A stretch of DNA of 64,000 nt from assembly GCA_016125045.1 (NCBI GenBank), contig WGML01000004.1, positions 186,001 through 250,000 of the forward strand. The letters are read 5' to 3'. Both the position numbers and the translations under genes were made by a program. The notes under the pieces were generated by a model. It did no database searches. It saw only the letters and a list, made by a program, of their open reading frames with translations, and was not told where the DNA came from. This DNA is from a bacterium. GTDB taxonomy: Bacteria; Pseudomonadota; Alphaproteobacteria; Caulobacterales; Hyphomonadaceae. Shown piece by piece: positions 42,562 through 51,530 of this stretch; position 1 is the first letter of the stretch, and each line of letters begins with the position of its first letter.

Positions 42562-43212
42562 ATGAAACTTCAGTTCGCCGGCGTCGCCGTCCTCGCCATG
42601 ATGGCGGCGGCGTGCACCACGACTGAGAGCGCCACAACCACGGCGTCCGCCGCACCGCCGGCTCCTCCCGCGGCCCAGGCCTCCGCCCCCACCCCGCCGG
42701 CCACCCCAACGCCGCCGCCTGCACCGACCCCGCCGGCAGGGCCGCCGCCGCTGCAGGTCGCCAACCCCACCTACATCACCATTCCGATGGAGATCACCAT
42801 CAACAAGCCGGTCGCCGAGGTGTGGGCGCGGATCGGCAAGTATTGCGACATCGGCGAATGGTTCCAGATCCCCGGCGGCTGCAAGATGACGTCGGGCGTC
42901 GAGGGCGAGGTTGGCTCGGTTCGCTCGGTCGGCGCCGAGATCCTCGTGGGCAAGACCCAGTATTCCTACACCTACACCCAGCCGGTGCGCGAAGGCCGCC
43001 CCTACAACCTCTACCATGGCACGCTCGAGGCCCGGCCGGTGGACGCCTCAACGACGAGGCTCCTCTACACGCTGATCTACGACAACTCGCTCGTACCGGG
43101 CGACGCCGCCGCCAAACAGGCCGAGATCGACCGACGCCGCGCGGTGTTCGAAGGCGCGATGAAGAACATGAAAACGCTGGCCGAAGGCGGCGTGCTGCCG
43201 CCGCGCAGCTAG
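42562..43212 (+). CDS. SRPBCC-domain lipoprotein with proline-rich linker
   Basis: A 216-residue protein with signal peptide and lipobox MMAAAC. A long Pro/Ala/Thr linker (residues about 25-68) follows, then an SRPBCC/polyketide-cyclase-like domain: ITIPMEITINKPVAEVWARIGKYCDIGEWF, then YTYTQPVREGRPYNLYHGTLEARPVD. SRPBCC domains bind hydrophobic ligands and are usually cytoplasmic; here the domain would face the periplasm. ATG 42562 follows CCGGGAGGCCC. Ligand unknown. Confidence 0.8.
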   Translation: MKLQFAGVAVLAMMAAACTTTESATTTASAAPPAPPAAQASAPTPPATPTPPPAPTPPAGPPPLQVANPTYITIPMEITINKPVAEVWARIGKYCDIGEWFQIPGGCKMTSGVEGEVGSVRSVGAEILVGKTQYSYTYTQPVREGRPYNLYHGTLEARPVDASTTRLLYTLIYDNSLVPGDAAAKQAEIDRRRAVFEGAMKNMKTLAEGGVLPPRS

Positions 43213-43262
43213 GGTGAAGACCGGCGCGGCTGACAGTTCAGCCGCGCCGGCGACACGTCCGC

Positions 43263-45407
43263 CTATTGGGTCGCCGCGGCTTCCTGCGCCGCTTTCTCGT
43301 CGTTGGCCCGCTTGATCACATAGGCGAGGATCGCCTCGGATTCGCCGTCCCGCAGGATGTTGGCGAAGCCGGGCATGCCGCGCTGGGCGCGATTGCCCTC
43401 CAGCACCGCCTCATTCCACTGGCCGCGGAAGCTGAGCAGCGCCGAATAGCGCAGGTCCGGACCAATGGAGCCTGCTCCGGGAACCGAATTCACGCCATGA
43501 CACATGGCGCAATGGGTGGCAAAAGCCTGTTCGCCGGAGGCCACCGTCTCATTGCTGGCGGTGAGCAAGGGCGGATCGATCTTCACCGGCCCGGCGTTGT
43601 TTCTCACCTGCAATGTGGCAGGAAGCGTCTTGTCGCCGTCGATCTTGAACACGAGCAGGCGCGAATTGTTGGCGCTGGCCGGGTTCGTGCGGATCTGATC
43701 GGTCGGAAGCCCCCGCGCCCCGACCAGGATGGCGACGTGCTGTTCGCCGTTCACCATATAGGTCGAGGGAGCCGCGACCACTCGCGCTTGCGTCGGGGCG
43801 GACCACAGCTTCTCGCCCGTGTCCGCCCGATACGCCACGAACTCACCCTTGTGGTTGCCGGAGAAAATGAGATTGCCCGCCGTCGCAAGGAGCCCGCTTG
43901 CGCCATAGACCTCGTTCGGGATGCGCCAGACTTCCTTGGCCGCCACCGGGTCCCAGGCGAGGATGTAGCTCTCGACATTGCCGCGCGGAGGGGCTCCGGG
44001 CTGTTTGTAGAGGTCCGCGCCCCCGGCGAAGTCGGTGCCGGTGTTCCAGCCGGTCATGTTCGGGACGAAATTCTTCGCCGCGGCGTAGGGCGCATTGTTC
44101 ACCGTGACCGGGATGTAGACGTAGCCCGTGTCCCGGCTGAACGCCATCGGATGCCAGTTGTGCATGCCAAGCGCGCCCGGAGCGACGATCGCCGGCTTGC
44201 CGGTCACTTCATAGCGCGCTTCCGCCACCTCCACCGGTCGGCCGGTCGCCATGTCGACATGCGTCGCCCAGGTGAGCGGCGCGAACTTCTCGGCCGAGAG
44301 CAATTCGCCGGTCGCCGCGTCAAGCACGTAGAAGAAGCCGTTCTTCGGCGCCTGCATCACCACGCGCCTCGGTCCGGATGGATAGGTGAGGTCCGCGATG
44401 ATCATCGGCTGGGTGGCGGTGTAGTCCCAGGTTTCGCCCGGGGTGGTCTGGTAGTGCCACTTGTAGGACCCGGTTTCGGGGTCGATCGCCACGATCGAGG
44501 ACAGGAACAGGTTGTCGCCGCCGCCAGGGCTGCGCAGGCCCTGGTTCCACGGTGTTCCGTTGCCGACGCCGAGATAGAGCAGGCCGGACTTTTCATCCCA
44601 CGCCATCCCGTCCCACACGGTGCCGCCGCCGCCGAGCTTCCACCACTCGCCCTTCCAGGTCTTCGCGGCTTCCGCGAGTTCAGGCTGCTCGAAGGGCAGG
44701 GAGGGATCGCCGGGAACGGTGAAATAGCGCCACAACTGGTCGCCGGTCGCGGCGTCATAGGCCGTCACATAACCCCGCACGCGGTATTCGGCCCCGCCAT
44801 TGCCGATGACGACCTTGCCCCGGATGATGCGCGGAACGCCGGTGATCGTGTAGGGCATCGACGCATCGACCGTCTGCTGTTGCCAGACCACCTCGCCCGT
44901 CTTTCCGTCGAGCGCGATCAGCCGGCCGTCGATCGTACCGAAATAGACCTTGCCTTCCCACACCGCGACGCCGCGATTGACGACGTCGCAGCACGCGTCG
45001 GCCCCCTTCGCCCGGTCGACCGCCGGGTCATACGCCCACAGCAGCGTTCCGTCCGCGATATTGTAGGCCTTCACCATGCTCCAGGCCGTGGTGAGGTAGA
45101 GCACGCCGTCGACCACCACGGGGGTCGCTTCCTGACCGCGTTCGGTGTCGATGTCCGCAAACCAGGCTAGGCCGAGGCGCGCCACATTGCTGGCGTCGAT
45201 CTGGTCCAGCCGCGAGAAGCGCTGTTCTTCGAAGTCGCCGCCCGCCGCGAGCCAGCTTCCGGGCTCCGAAGCCGCCGCCAGCAGGCGCTCCTGGGTCACG
45301 GCGGCCGCCCCCACCGGGTTTGCGACGGCGGCGACTTGCGGCGGCTCCGTGCATGATGCGGCGAGGATCGGCAGCGCCAGGGCGAGCGACAACAGGTGAG
45401 CGCGCAT
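43263..45407 (-). CDS. PQQ-dependent quinohemoprotein alcohol dehydrogenase
   Basis: A 714-residue periplasmic enzyme. The N-terminal signal carries a lipobox-like LAASC (Cys19). It is an eight-bladed propeller with tryptophan-docking repeats, the vicinal Cys139-Cys140 disulfide (DACCDVVNRG) that binds PQQ, and a C-terminal cytochrome c domain with CAMCH (633-637). This is a type II quinohemoprotein ADH, oxidising alcohols and passing electrons to a cytochrome. ATG 45407 follows AGGAAGGA. No PQQ genes or partner cytochrome lie nearby. Confidence 0.92.
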   Translation of the reverse strand: MRAHLLSLALALPILAASCTEPPQVAAVANPVGAAAVTQERLLAAASEPGSWLAAGGDFEEQRFSRLDQIDASNVARLGLAWFADIDTERGQEATPVVVDGVLYLTTAWSMVKAYNIADGTLLWAYDPAVDRAKGADACCDVVNRGVAVWEGKVYFGTIDGRLIALDGKTGEVVWQQQTVDASMPYTITGVPRIIRGKVVIGNGGAEYRVRGYVTAYDAATGDQLWRYFTVPGDPSLPFEQPELAEAAKTWKGEWWKLGGGGTVWDGMAWDEKSGLLYLGVGNGTPWNQGLRSPGGGDNLFLSSIVAIDPETGSYKWHYQTTPGETWDYTATQPMIIADLTYPSGPRRVVMQAPKNGFFYVLDAATGELLSAEKFAPLTWATHVDMATGRPVEVAEARYEVTGKPAIVAPGALGMHNWHPMAFSRDTGYVYIPVTVNNAPYAAAKNFVPNMTGWNTGTDFAGGADLYKQPGAPPRGNVESYILAWDPVAAKEVWRIPNEVYGASGLLATAGNLIFSGNHKGEFVAYRADTGEKLWSAPTQARVVAAPSTYMVNGEQHVAILVGARGLPTDQIRTNPASANNSRLLVFKIDGDKTLPATLQVRNNAGPVKIDPPLLTASNETVASGEQAFATHCAMCHGVNSVPGAGSIGPDLRYSALLSFRGQWNEAVLEGNRAQRGMPGFANILRDGESEAILAYVIKRANDEKAAQEAAATQ

Positions 45408-45606
45408 GAATTGAAGTCCTTCCTCCCCGTCGGCGCCGCCCTTGAGCCAAAACCGGCCCGGGCGGTCTTCGCACCGACTTGTGACCGGCGAAACTAGGCC
45501 GAGCCCGCGGATGCGGCAAGTTGGAGCAGGGGCGCATCGGACAAGAACCCCCGCCCGGTGGTTGCGCCAAAACGTCGCCGCCGGCCGAAGGCCGCGCTCG
45601 AGCCGC

Positions 45607-46167
45607 TCAGTCGAGTGCGATGCGCCGGTCCTCCAGCACCTGCAGGGCTTCCTTGGGCGACCTGACTTCAGCAATCAGGTGGCGGAAGCTCGCAGGCGCG
45701 AACCGGTCCTCGATCACATGGTCGATCAGGTGGAAGAACGGCGCCCAGTAGCCATTGGTCGACAGGAAGGCCATCGGCTTGCGGTGGAGCGAAAGCTTGG
45801 CCCAGGACAGGGTCTCGATCGCTTCCTCCAGCGTGCCGATCCCGCCCGGAAGCACGATGAAGGCGTCGCCCTCGTCGAACAGGATGCGTTTGCGCTCATG
45901 CATCGTCTCGACGAACTGGTTCTCGATGTCCTCGATGACGCCTTCGATATCGCGGAGGAAGATCGGCATCACGCCGAGGACACGGGCGCCGCGCCGGTGG
46001 GCCGAGAGGGCCACCCGCCCCATCAGCCCGACATTGCCCCCGCCATAGACGAGGCGCAGGCCCGCCTCCGCGATCGCCTCCCCGAGATCATCGGCCAGAG
46101 TGAGATAGGCCTGGTCGACGTCGTTCGACGAACCGCAATAGACGGTCACTGATCGCAGTCCGGACAT
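45607..46167 (-). CDS. LOG family protein (nucleotide 5'-monophosphate phosphoribohydrolase)
   Basis: A 186-residue Rossmann-fold enzyme. It contains the family motif PGGIGTLEEAIE and the earlier YGGGNVGLMG. LOG/TIGR00730 proteins remove the ribose-5-phosphate from nucleotides such as cytokinin riboside monophosphates; bacterial targets are often AMP-like. AAAGG precedes ATG 46167; a longer upstream frame is less likely. It is divergent from the ABC exporter gene. Confidence 0.88.
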   Translation of the reverse strand: MSGLRSVTVYCGSSNDVDQAYLTLADDLGEAIAEAGLRLVYGGGNVGLMGRVALSAHRRGARVLGVMPIFLRDIEGVIEDIENQFVETMHERKRILFDEGDAFIVLPGGIGTLEEAIETLSWAKLSLHRKPMAFLSTNGYWAPFFHLIDHVIEDRFAPASFRHLIAEVRSPKEALQVLEDRRIALD

Positions 46168-46307
46168 GCAAACACCTTTCCGCCCCTCATGGCAGATACA
46201 ATCATCCCCGATTCGCACGACAAAGAGGCGAACTGTATTCCGAGCTGCATCGGGTCCCTGGAGAACCCCTATAGCGGCGAAGCGCGCAGCCGCCTAAATG
46301 AGGCTTG

Positions 46308-48164
46308 ATGTCTGATCCCAACGCCCCGCAATCCGACTATGACGCGATCGAGTCCCGCAAGGCCGGGCTCGGCGTCGCCCTGGCGCGGATCGGCGTCATC
46401 CTCGCCCGGCCGGAGCTGAAGCGCTGGCGGCCGATGATGGTGCTGGCGCTCGCCCTCACCATCGTGGCGAAAATGCTCTCGGTGGCGGCGCCTGTCTATT
46501 TCGGGGAGGCGGTCAACCGGTTGAGCGACGGCTCGCCGGCGATCGCGCCGATCCTTGTCGGCCTCGGCGTCTGGACGCTGGCAAGGTTTCTCTCCTCAAG
46601 CCTGCCCTATCTGCGGGACGCGATCTTCGCGCCGATCAGCCAGGACGCCCAACGCGTGATCGCGGTGGACGCCTTTGGCAAGGCGCAGAGCCTGTCGTTG
46701 AAATTCCATCAGACCCGGCGCACCGGCGCCCTCAACCGCGTGATCGAGCGCGGGGCCGGCGCCCTCGATACGCTGATCCGCTTTCTGGCGTTCAACATCG
46801 GCCCGACGCTGATTGAGCTGGCGCTCGCATCCGCCGTGCTCGCAACTTTTTATGGCGGCTGGACCGCGGTCGCCGCGGTGGGGACGGTCACGCTCTACTG
46901 CGTCTTCACCCTGCTCATCACCAACGTCCGGGTGCAGCAGCAGCGCCGGCTCAATGAGGTCGACACCGAACTGCGCGCCCGCGCCATCGACTCGCTCAAC
47001 AATTTCGAGACCGTGAAGGCCTTCGCCGCGGAGGAGCGGGAGACCGGGCGCTACAACACCGCTCTCATGGCCTACAATCGCCGCGCGGTGGACGTGTCGC
47101 GATCGCTTTCCATGCTCAACGCCGGGCAGGAGCTGATCATGAACATCGGCCTCACCGTGGTGGCGGTGCTGGCTGCGTTTGCTTCGCTGCAGGGCCAGGC
47201 CCGCCCCGGCGACCTCGCCGCGGTCACGCTCATCATGATGAACCTTTACCGGCCGCTCAACATCCTCGGCTGGGCGTTCCGGGAAATCCGGCAGGGTGCG
47301 GTCGACCTCGAAAAACTGTTCGGCCTGATGGCGATGGAGCCCGAAGTGGCCGACGCGCCGGGCGCCCGGCCCCTCGAAACGCCGCGGGGCGAGGTGGTGT
47401 TCCGGAACATCTCCTTCCAGCACGATGCGCGGTCGTCAGGGCTGGTCGACGTGGATTTCCGCATGCCTCCGGGTCGGCGGGTCGCCATCGTCGGCCCGTC
47501 CGGGGCCGGGAAGTCCACGCTCCTGAAGCTCCTCTTCCGCTTCTATGATGCTCAGGGCGGTTCAGTGCTGATCGATGGGCAGGACGTCCGCTCCGTCACG
47601 CAATCGTCCCTGCGCGACGCTATTGGCCTCGTCCCGCAGGAGGTCGTGCTGTTCAACACCACCTTGCGCGAGAACCTGATCTACGGACGTCCCTCCGCGA
47701 CCGATGCGGAGCTTGAGGAGGCCGTCCGCAGGGCGCGGCTCGATGGTTTCGTGGCGGCGCTTCCCGACGGCCTCGATACGCGTGTCGGAGAGCGCGGGGT
47801 GAAGCTCTCGGGCGGCGAAAAACAGCGTGTCGGGATCGCCCGAGCCATCCTCAAGGATCCCGCGATCCTCGTTCTGGACGAGGCGACCTCCGCGCTCGAC
47901 TCGGCGACGGAAGCCGAAGTTCAGGCGGCGCTCGACGAAGCGTCTCGCGACCGCACGACACTTATGGTGGCCCACCGGCTGTCGACGGTGGCGTCCGCTG
48001 ATCTCATTATTGTGCTCGACGGGGGCAGGGTGGTCGAGAGCGGGACCCACCACGAGCTCCTCGATCGGGACGGGCTCTACGCCTCGCTCTGGATGCGCCA
48101 GTCCAGAACTCCGGACTCCGCCGTCGCAGGGACGAGCGCGCCGCCAGGCGTCGCCGCGGAATAG
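46308..48164 (+). CDS. ATM1/HMT1-type ABC exporter
   Basis: A 618-residue half-transporter. An N-terminal six-helix exporter domain (residues about 30-330) contains the conserved LNRVIERGAGALDTLIRF segment. A nucleotide-binding domain follows, with Walker A GPSGAGKST, signature LSGGEKQRVGIARAIL, Walker B ILVLDEATSALD and H-loop VAHRLSTVASAD. ATM1-type proteins export glutathione-bound metal or persulfide species, which fits the glutathione enzymes elsewhere in the window. ATG 46308 follows AATGAGG. Confidence 0.92.
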   Translation: MSDPNAPQSDYDAIESRKAGLGVALARIGVILARPELKRWRPMMVLALALTIVAKMLSVAAPVYFGEAVNRLSDGSPAIAPILVGLGVWTLARFLSSSLPYLRDAIFAPISQDAQRVIAVDAFGKAQSLSLKFHQTRRTGALNRVIERGAGALDTLIRFLAFNIGPTLIELALASAVLATFYGGWTAVAAVGTVTLYCVFTLLITNVRVQQQRRLNEVDTELRARAIDSLNNFETVKAFAAEERETGRYNTALMAYNRRAVDVSRSLSMLNAGQELIMNIGLTVVAVLAAFASLQGQARPGDLAAVTLIMMNLYRPLNILGWAFREIRQGAVDLEKLFGLMAMEPEVADAPGARPLETPRGEVVFRNISFQHDARSSGLVDVDFRMPPGRRVAIVGPSGAGKSTLLKLLFRFYDAQGGSVLIDGQDVRSVTQSSLRDAIGLVPQEVVLFNTTLRENLIYGRPSATDAELEEAVRRARLDGFVAALPDGLDTRVGERGVKLSGGEKQRVGIARAILKDPAILVLDEATSALDSATEAEVQAALDEASRDRTTLMVAHRLSTVASADLIIVLDGGRVVESGTHHELLDRDGLYASLWMRQSRTPDSAVAGTSAPPGVAAE

Positions 48165-48237
48165 GCGGGCTCCACTTTAATTCGGCGCTCGCTTTCCCAC
48201 TTTCTCACTGGGGTCGCGGAATGGAAAGAACGAGCGG

Positions 48238-48408
48238 ATGTGGCTCTGGCTTTTGTGGTGGTGCGTGGACGATCACCTGGCGGCGGCGTTCGGGGCGCCG
48301 GGACTGGGCGAATTGCCGATCTGGGTGCCGTTGATCCTGTCTCTGGCGATCGCCTTCACCTTTGACAGTTCGATCCGGCGCGAGAAGCGCAGGCGGCGAG
48401 ACGCCTAG
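48238..48408 (+). CDS. Small tryptophan-rich membrane protein
   Basis: A 56-residue protein read directly from the bases. It starts MWLWLLWWCVDDHL, has one membrane helix (LPIWVPLILSLAIAFTF), and ends with a basic tail (RREKRRRRDA). GAGCGG precedes ATG 48238. Its stop overlaps the convergent YjbR-family gene by 4 bases. It is probably an inner-membrane peptide with a cytoplasmic tail; no family recognised. Confidence 0.55.
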   Translation: MWLWLLWWCVDDHLAAAFGAPGLGELPIWVPLILSLAIAFTFDSSIRREKRRRRDA

Positions 48409-48782
48409 CCGCGGGCGGTGAACGACTTCTGCAGCGTCCGTGGGGCCACGTGCAGCCAGGCCTGGTGCACATGGGCGGCGAGGTCCTGGTCTGTCGTGCG
48501 ATCGAGGACGACGCCCACCCAGCCCTTCACGCCCACATAGGGCGGCCGAAAATAGGTGTCGGGGTTCGATCCGATCAGCAGCTCCTGCATGCCGTCCGGC
48601 GCCGGCAGCCATGCGGCGATGCGGTCCGCACCGTGATGATGGTCGTCGAACATCACGAACACGCGGTTGCGGGCGAAGAAGGTGGGTTCGCCGTGCGAGA
48701 GCCGTTCAGAGGTCTCCGGGTAGATCGCACACAGCGCGCGAAGTCGTTCCAGCTGTCGAAGCGCCTCTCCCGATTTTGTCAC
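48405..48782 (-). CDS. MmcQ/YjbR family protein
   Basis: A 125-residue soluble protein of the YjbR/CyaY-like superfamily. The core is ERLSHGEPTFFARNRVFVMFDDHHHG, then GVKGWVGVVLDRTTD and HQAWLHVAP. The start is GTG 48782 behind AGGAAAGG. Members are proposed DNA-binding proteins, but the function is not established. Confidence 0.85.
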   Translation of the reverse strand: MTKSGEALRQLERLRALCAIYPETSERLSHGEPTFFARNRVFVMFDDHHHGADRIAAWLPAPDGMQELLIGSNPDTYFRPPYVGVKGWVGVVLDRTTDQDLAAHVHQAWLHVAPRTLQKSFTARG

Positions 48783-48911
48783 CCCGCTGCACCTTTCCTG
48801 CTAAGATTGCACCGATCCTCCGCGACTGTGTAAGCGTAGACATGGATCGATCAAATCCCCGCCGGCGGCTCCTTCTGAAACCGCCAGGCTTGCTGCCGAG
48901 AGACAACGCCC

Positions 48912-49394
48912 ATGACCACCGCTCACGCGTTTTCGTTCAAGTCGATCGACGGATCGAGCCTTTCGATGAAGGATTTCGCGGACAAGGCTGTTCTCGTGGT
49001 GAACGTCGCATCGAAGTGCGGGCTGACGCCCCAGTATTCCGGCCTCGAGCGCCTCTACACCAGGTACAGGGATCAGGGCCTCGTCGTCCTCGGCGTGCCA
49101 TGCAATCAGTTCCTCGGACAGGAGCCCGGGACGGAAGAGCAGATCCAGACCTTCTGCTCCACCACCTACGGGGTCGACTTTCCGCTCACCGCGAAGAACG
49201 ACGTCAAGGGCAAGAGCGCGCATCCGTTCTTCACATGGGCGGTGGAGACGCTCGGCAAGGATGCGAAACCGGGCTGGAACTTCCACAAGATCCTTGTCGG
49301 CAAGCAGGGCGAGCCCCTCGCGACATTCGGGTCGCGCATGGATCCTGAGGATTCCAAGATCGTCCGCGCCATCGAGGAGGCGATCAGCGCCTGA
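48912..49394 (+). CDS. Glutathione peroxidase
   Basis: A 160-residue thioredoxin-fold peroxidase. The peroxidatic Cys is in VVNVASKCGLTPQYSGLE. The Gln and Trp of the catalytic set appear in VLGVPCNQFLGQEPG and WNFHKILVG. It reduces peroxides using glutathione or thioredoxin. GAGAGA precedes ATG 48912. The family assignment is certain; electron donor not. Confidence 0.93.
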   Translation: MTTAHAFSFKSIDGSSLSMKDFADKAVLVVNVASKCGLTPQYSGLERLYTRYRDQGLVVLGVPCNQFLGQEPGTEEQIQTFCSTTYGVDFPLTAKNDVKGKSAHPFFTWAVETLGKDAKPGWNFHKILVGKQGEPLATFGSRMDPEDSKIVRAIEEAISA

Positions 49395-49409
49395 CGGGCG
49401 TTTCGGCGC

Positions 49410-49622
49410 TCAGATGTCCGGTGTTTCCGGGGGCGTGTCGTTCTTCACCATCCACCGGACGAGCGGTCGCAAGGGGATGATCCAGGCGAGCCCCGCGATC
49501 GGGAAGAACACCGCCTGCACGGCCCAGTGTTCGAGCGCCACCCGGTCGCCGATGATGGCGGCGATGGCGATGTAGGCGGTCATCCATGAAATGATGACGA
49601 CGGAGCCGATGAGCTTGCGCAT
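49410..49622 (-). CDS. DUF2842 small membrane protein
   Basis: A 70-residue protein with two transmembrane helices (LIGSVVIISWMTAYIAIAAIIG and VQAVFFPIAGLAWIIPLRPL). The end RWMVKNDTPPE fits DUF2842, an alphaproteobacterial family of unknown function. It lies between glutathione peroxidase and the divergent heme A synthase gene, 69 bp from the latter. Confidence 0.85.
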   Translation of the reverse strand: MRKLIGSVVIISWMTAYIAIAAIIGDRVALEHWAVQAVFFPIAGLAWIIPLRPLVRWMVKNDTPPETPDI

Positions 49623-49691
49623 GTCCAGCCCCTCCGGGATGCGGCGTTGCGGCGCTTTTGATTATGCCGGTCCTTGCAACATATGTAGCCC

Positions 49692-50819
49692 ATGACGGCC
49701 GCGCAAAACATTCAGATCGCCGCAGGGCTTCATTCGGGTCGGGGTGCGGCCGCCGTGCGGGTGTGGCTGCTTGTCATCGCGCTGCTCGTTTATGCGATGA
49801 TCCTCGTCGGCGGCGCGACCCGGCTTACAGACTCCGGCCTGTCGATAACGGAGTGGAAGCCGATCACCGGCGCCGTTCCGCCGCTCAGCGACGCCGACTG
49901 GATGTCGGAGTTCGACAAGTATCGCTCGCAGACGGCGGAATACCGCGATCAGAACGCCGGCATGAGCCTTGCCGAATTCCAGTACATCTACTGGTGGGAA
50001 TGGGGCCACCGACAGCTCGGGCGGCTGATCGGCGTCGTTTTCCTCATCCCGTTCGCCGTGTTCTGGCTGCGCGGCTTTCTGACGCCGGCGTTGCGCGGGC
50101 GGCTTCTGATCCTGTTTTCGCTGGGCGGCCTTCAGGCGGCGATCGGCTGGTGGATGGTCTCCTCCGGGGTCGGCGACACGGACCGGCTGGATGTCGCCCC
50201 TTATCGCCTCATGACGCATTTCGGGCTCGCTCTGCTCATCATCGGCTACTGTGTGTGGTTGTGGCTCGATCTCGGGCCCCGCAGGGAGCCGTCAAGCCGG
50301 GCTGCGGCGCGCTGGGCGACCGGCCTTCTCTGGCTCACTGGCCTCCAGATGGCGCTCGGCGCGCTTGTCGCGGGGCTGGACGCGGGCCGCGGCTACACCG
50401 ATTGGCCGCTCATGTCGGGGCAGGTCATTCCCCGGGCGATGTGGGTGATCGAACCGTGGTGGCGCAATCTCTTTGAAAATGAGGCGACGACCCAGTTCCT
50501 GCATCGGATGACCGCGTATGTGCTGCTGTTCGCGGCTTTCTGGGCCGCATGGCGGCGCAAGGAAGAGGCGGGCGGCGCGTTCGGAGTCTTCGCCGGATTG
50601 ACGGCGATCCAGGTGGTTCTGGGTGTGATCACGCTTGTCAACGCGGCGCCGGTCGGGCTCGGCCTCATGCACCAGGCGACAGGGGCGGCGCTGTTCGTGA
50701 CCGCGGTGGTGCTGGTCTGGAGGACGCGCGCGGTCGAGCTGGCGCTCGGTCAGGATACCGTCGCAGCGTCGGAAGGCGCCCCGGATCAGGCCGCGTTCAA
50801 GGCGCCGCGCTCAACCTGA
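49692..50819 (+). CDS. ctaA: Heme A synthase (COX15/CtaA)
   Basis: A 375-residue, eight-helix membrane enzyme converting heme O to heme A for cytochrome aa3 oxidase. Markers are ILVGGATRLTDSGLSITEWKPITG, the heme-ligand His in WWEWGHRQLGRLIG, YRLMTHFGLALLI, and the C-terminal QFLHRMTAYVL and LGLMHQATGAALF histidines. It is the type 2 (COX15) form. The downstream 3' end overlaps the convergent hypothetical gene by 34 bases. No oxidase subunits are adjacent. Confidence 0.94.
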   Translation: MTAAQNIQIAAGLHSGRGAAAVRVWLLVIALLVYAMILVGGATRLTDSGLSITEWKPITGAVPPLSDADWMSEFDKYRSQTAEYRDQNAGMSLAEFQYIYWWEWGHRQLGRLIGVVFLIPFAVFWLRGFLTPALRGRLLILFSLGGLQAAIGWWMVSSGVGDTDRLDVAPYRLMTHFGLALLIIGYCVWLWLDLGPRREPSSRAAARWATGLLWLTGLQMALGALVAGLDAGRGYTDWPLMSGQVIPRAMWVIEPWWRNLFENEATTQFLHRMTAYVLLFAAFWAAWRRKEEAGGAFGVFAGLTAIQVVLGVITLVNAAPVGLGLMHQATGAALFVTAVVLVWRTRAVELALGQDTVAASEGAPDQAAFKAPRST

Positions 50820-51208
50820 ACATCATAAACGCACGCCTGCGACCGAAGCACCGCCTCGACCGTCCGGGATAGCCTCCGGACCGCCTCGGTCTTCCGACGA
50901 CGCGTGGCGGGGAGGACGCCGCGCGAGAAATTGTCGGAGATGCGAACCTGCCAGCGGGCGACCGGCGTCGACGACACTTTCGAACAGCCAAGCAGGAACA
51001 GGTCCGGTCCCAGCTTCAGCACCATCGCCCAGCCCCAGTCCTCGGGGGCCGGCTCGAAGTCGAACTCCACCTCGGGCATCTCCCGCGCAAGCTCCTGCTT
51101 GAGCCAGCAGACGCACCGGCAGCCCTCGTGGCCGTTGATGTTGAGCGACCTCGTTGCTTCGTCGTCGTCCAGCCCCGATCGGATGAACGAGATGACACGA
51201 TCGATCAT
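50786..51208 (-). CDS. Hypothetical protein with C-x-C-x-C motif
   Basis: A 140-residue soluble protein I do not recognise. It has an acidic helical N-terminus (RSGLDDDEATRS), then GHEGCRCVCWLKQEL with Cys30, Cys32 and Cys34, which could bind a metal. Beta-like segments follow (AMVLKLGPDLFLLGCSKV, RWQVRISDNF) and a basic helix. ACAGGACC precedes ATG 51208. The last 34 bases overlap the convergent ctaA. Confidence 0.65.
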   Translation of the reverse strand: MIDRVISFIRSGLDDDEATRSLNINGHEGCRCVCWLKQELAREMPEVEFDFEPAPEDWGWAMVLKLGPDLFLLGCSKVSSTPVARWQVRISDNFSRGVLPATRRRKTEAVRRLSRTVEAVLRSQACVYDVQVERGALNAA

Positions 51209-51530
51209 GCTTAGGTCCTGTCGTCGACGCGGATGATGGCTGCGGCGACCGCGTCGCCGCGATCTTTCCGCGTTCACCTTGACCGTGCGACCTTGCCAAA
51301 ATCTTGCCGCGTGGCGAAACCGACGCGCGGAATAGTCCACCGCGTCGTCGGGCGCAACAGGTCGAGGCGCCGCGGCCGGTGCGGGCACGCTGGTGCACCA
51401 GCGTGTCATCGTCGCCCGCCATTGTCGCCCGCCAGAGTCGCCTGGTTGACAACCCCCTTGTGGAACTGTAGCTCCCGCTGCTCGATTCATGGCCTGAAAT
51501 CCGATCAAAGAAAGGCTCCGCACGGGAGCA
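51209..51530. other. Leader region upstream of rplM-rpsI; no gene seen
   Basis: 322 bases. The part nearest rplM contains a TTGACA hexamer (51446-51451) with TAGCTC 17 bp further (51469-51474), about 57 bases before the rplM start. I see no ORF here that I would support. Confidence 0.4.
51446..51474 (+). promoter_or_regulatory. Candidate promoter of rplM-rpsI
   Basis: A perfect -35 TTGACA and a weak -10 TAGCTC are separated by 17 bp. Position and spacing suit the ribosomal-protein operon. Confidence 0.45.

Noticed and set aside
43266-45170. A 634-codon plus-strand frame opposite the PQQ dehydrogenase
   Set aside because: Antisense shadow; the minus-strand frame has a signal, PQQ site and heme motif.
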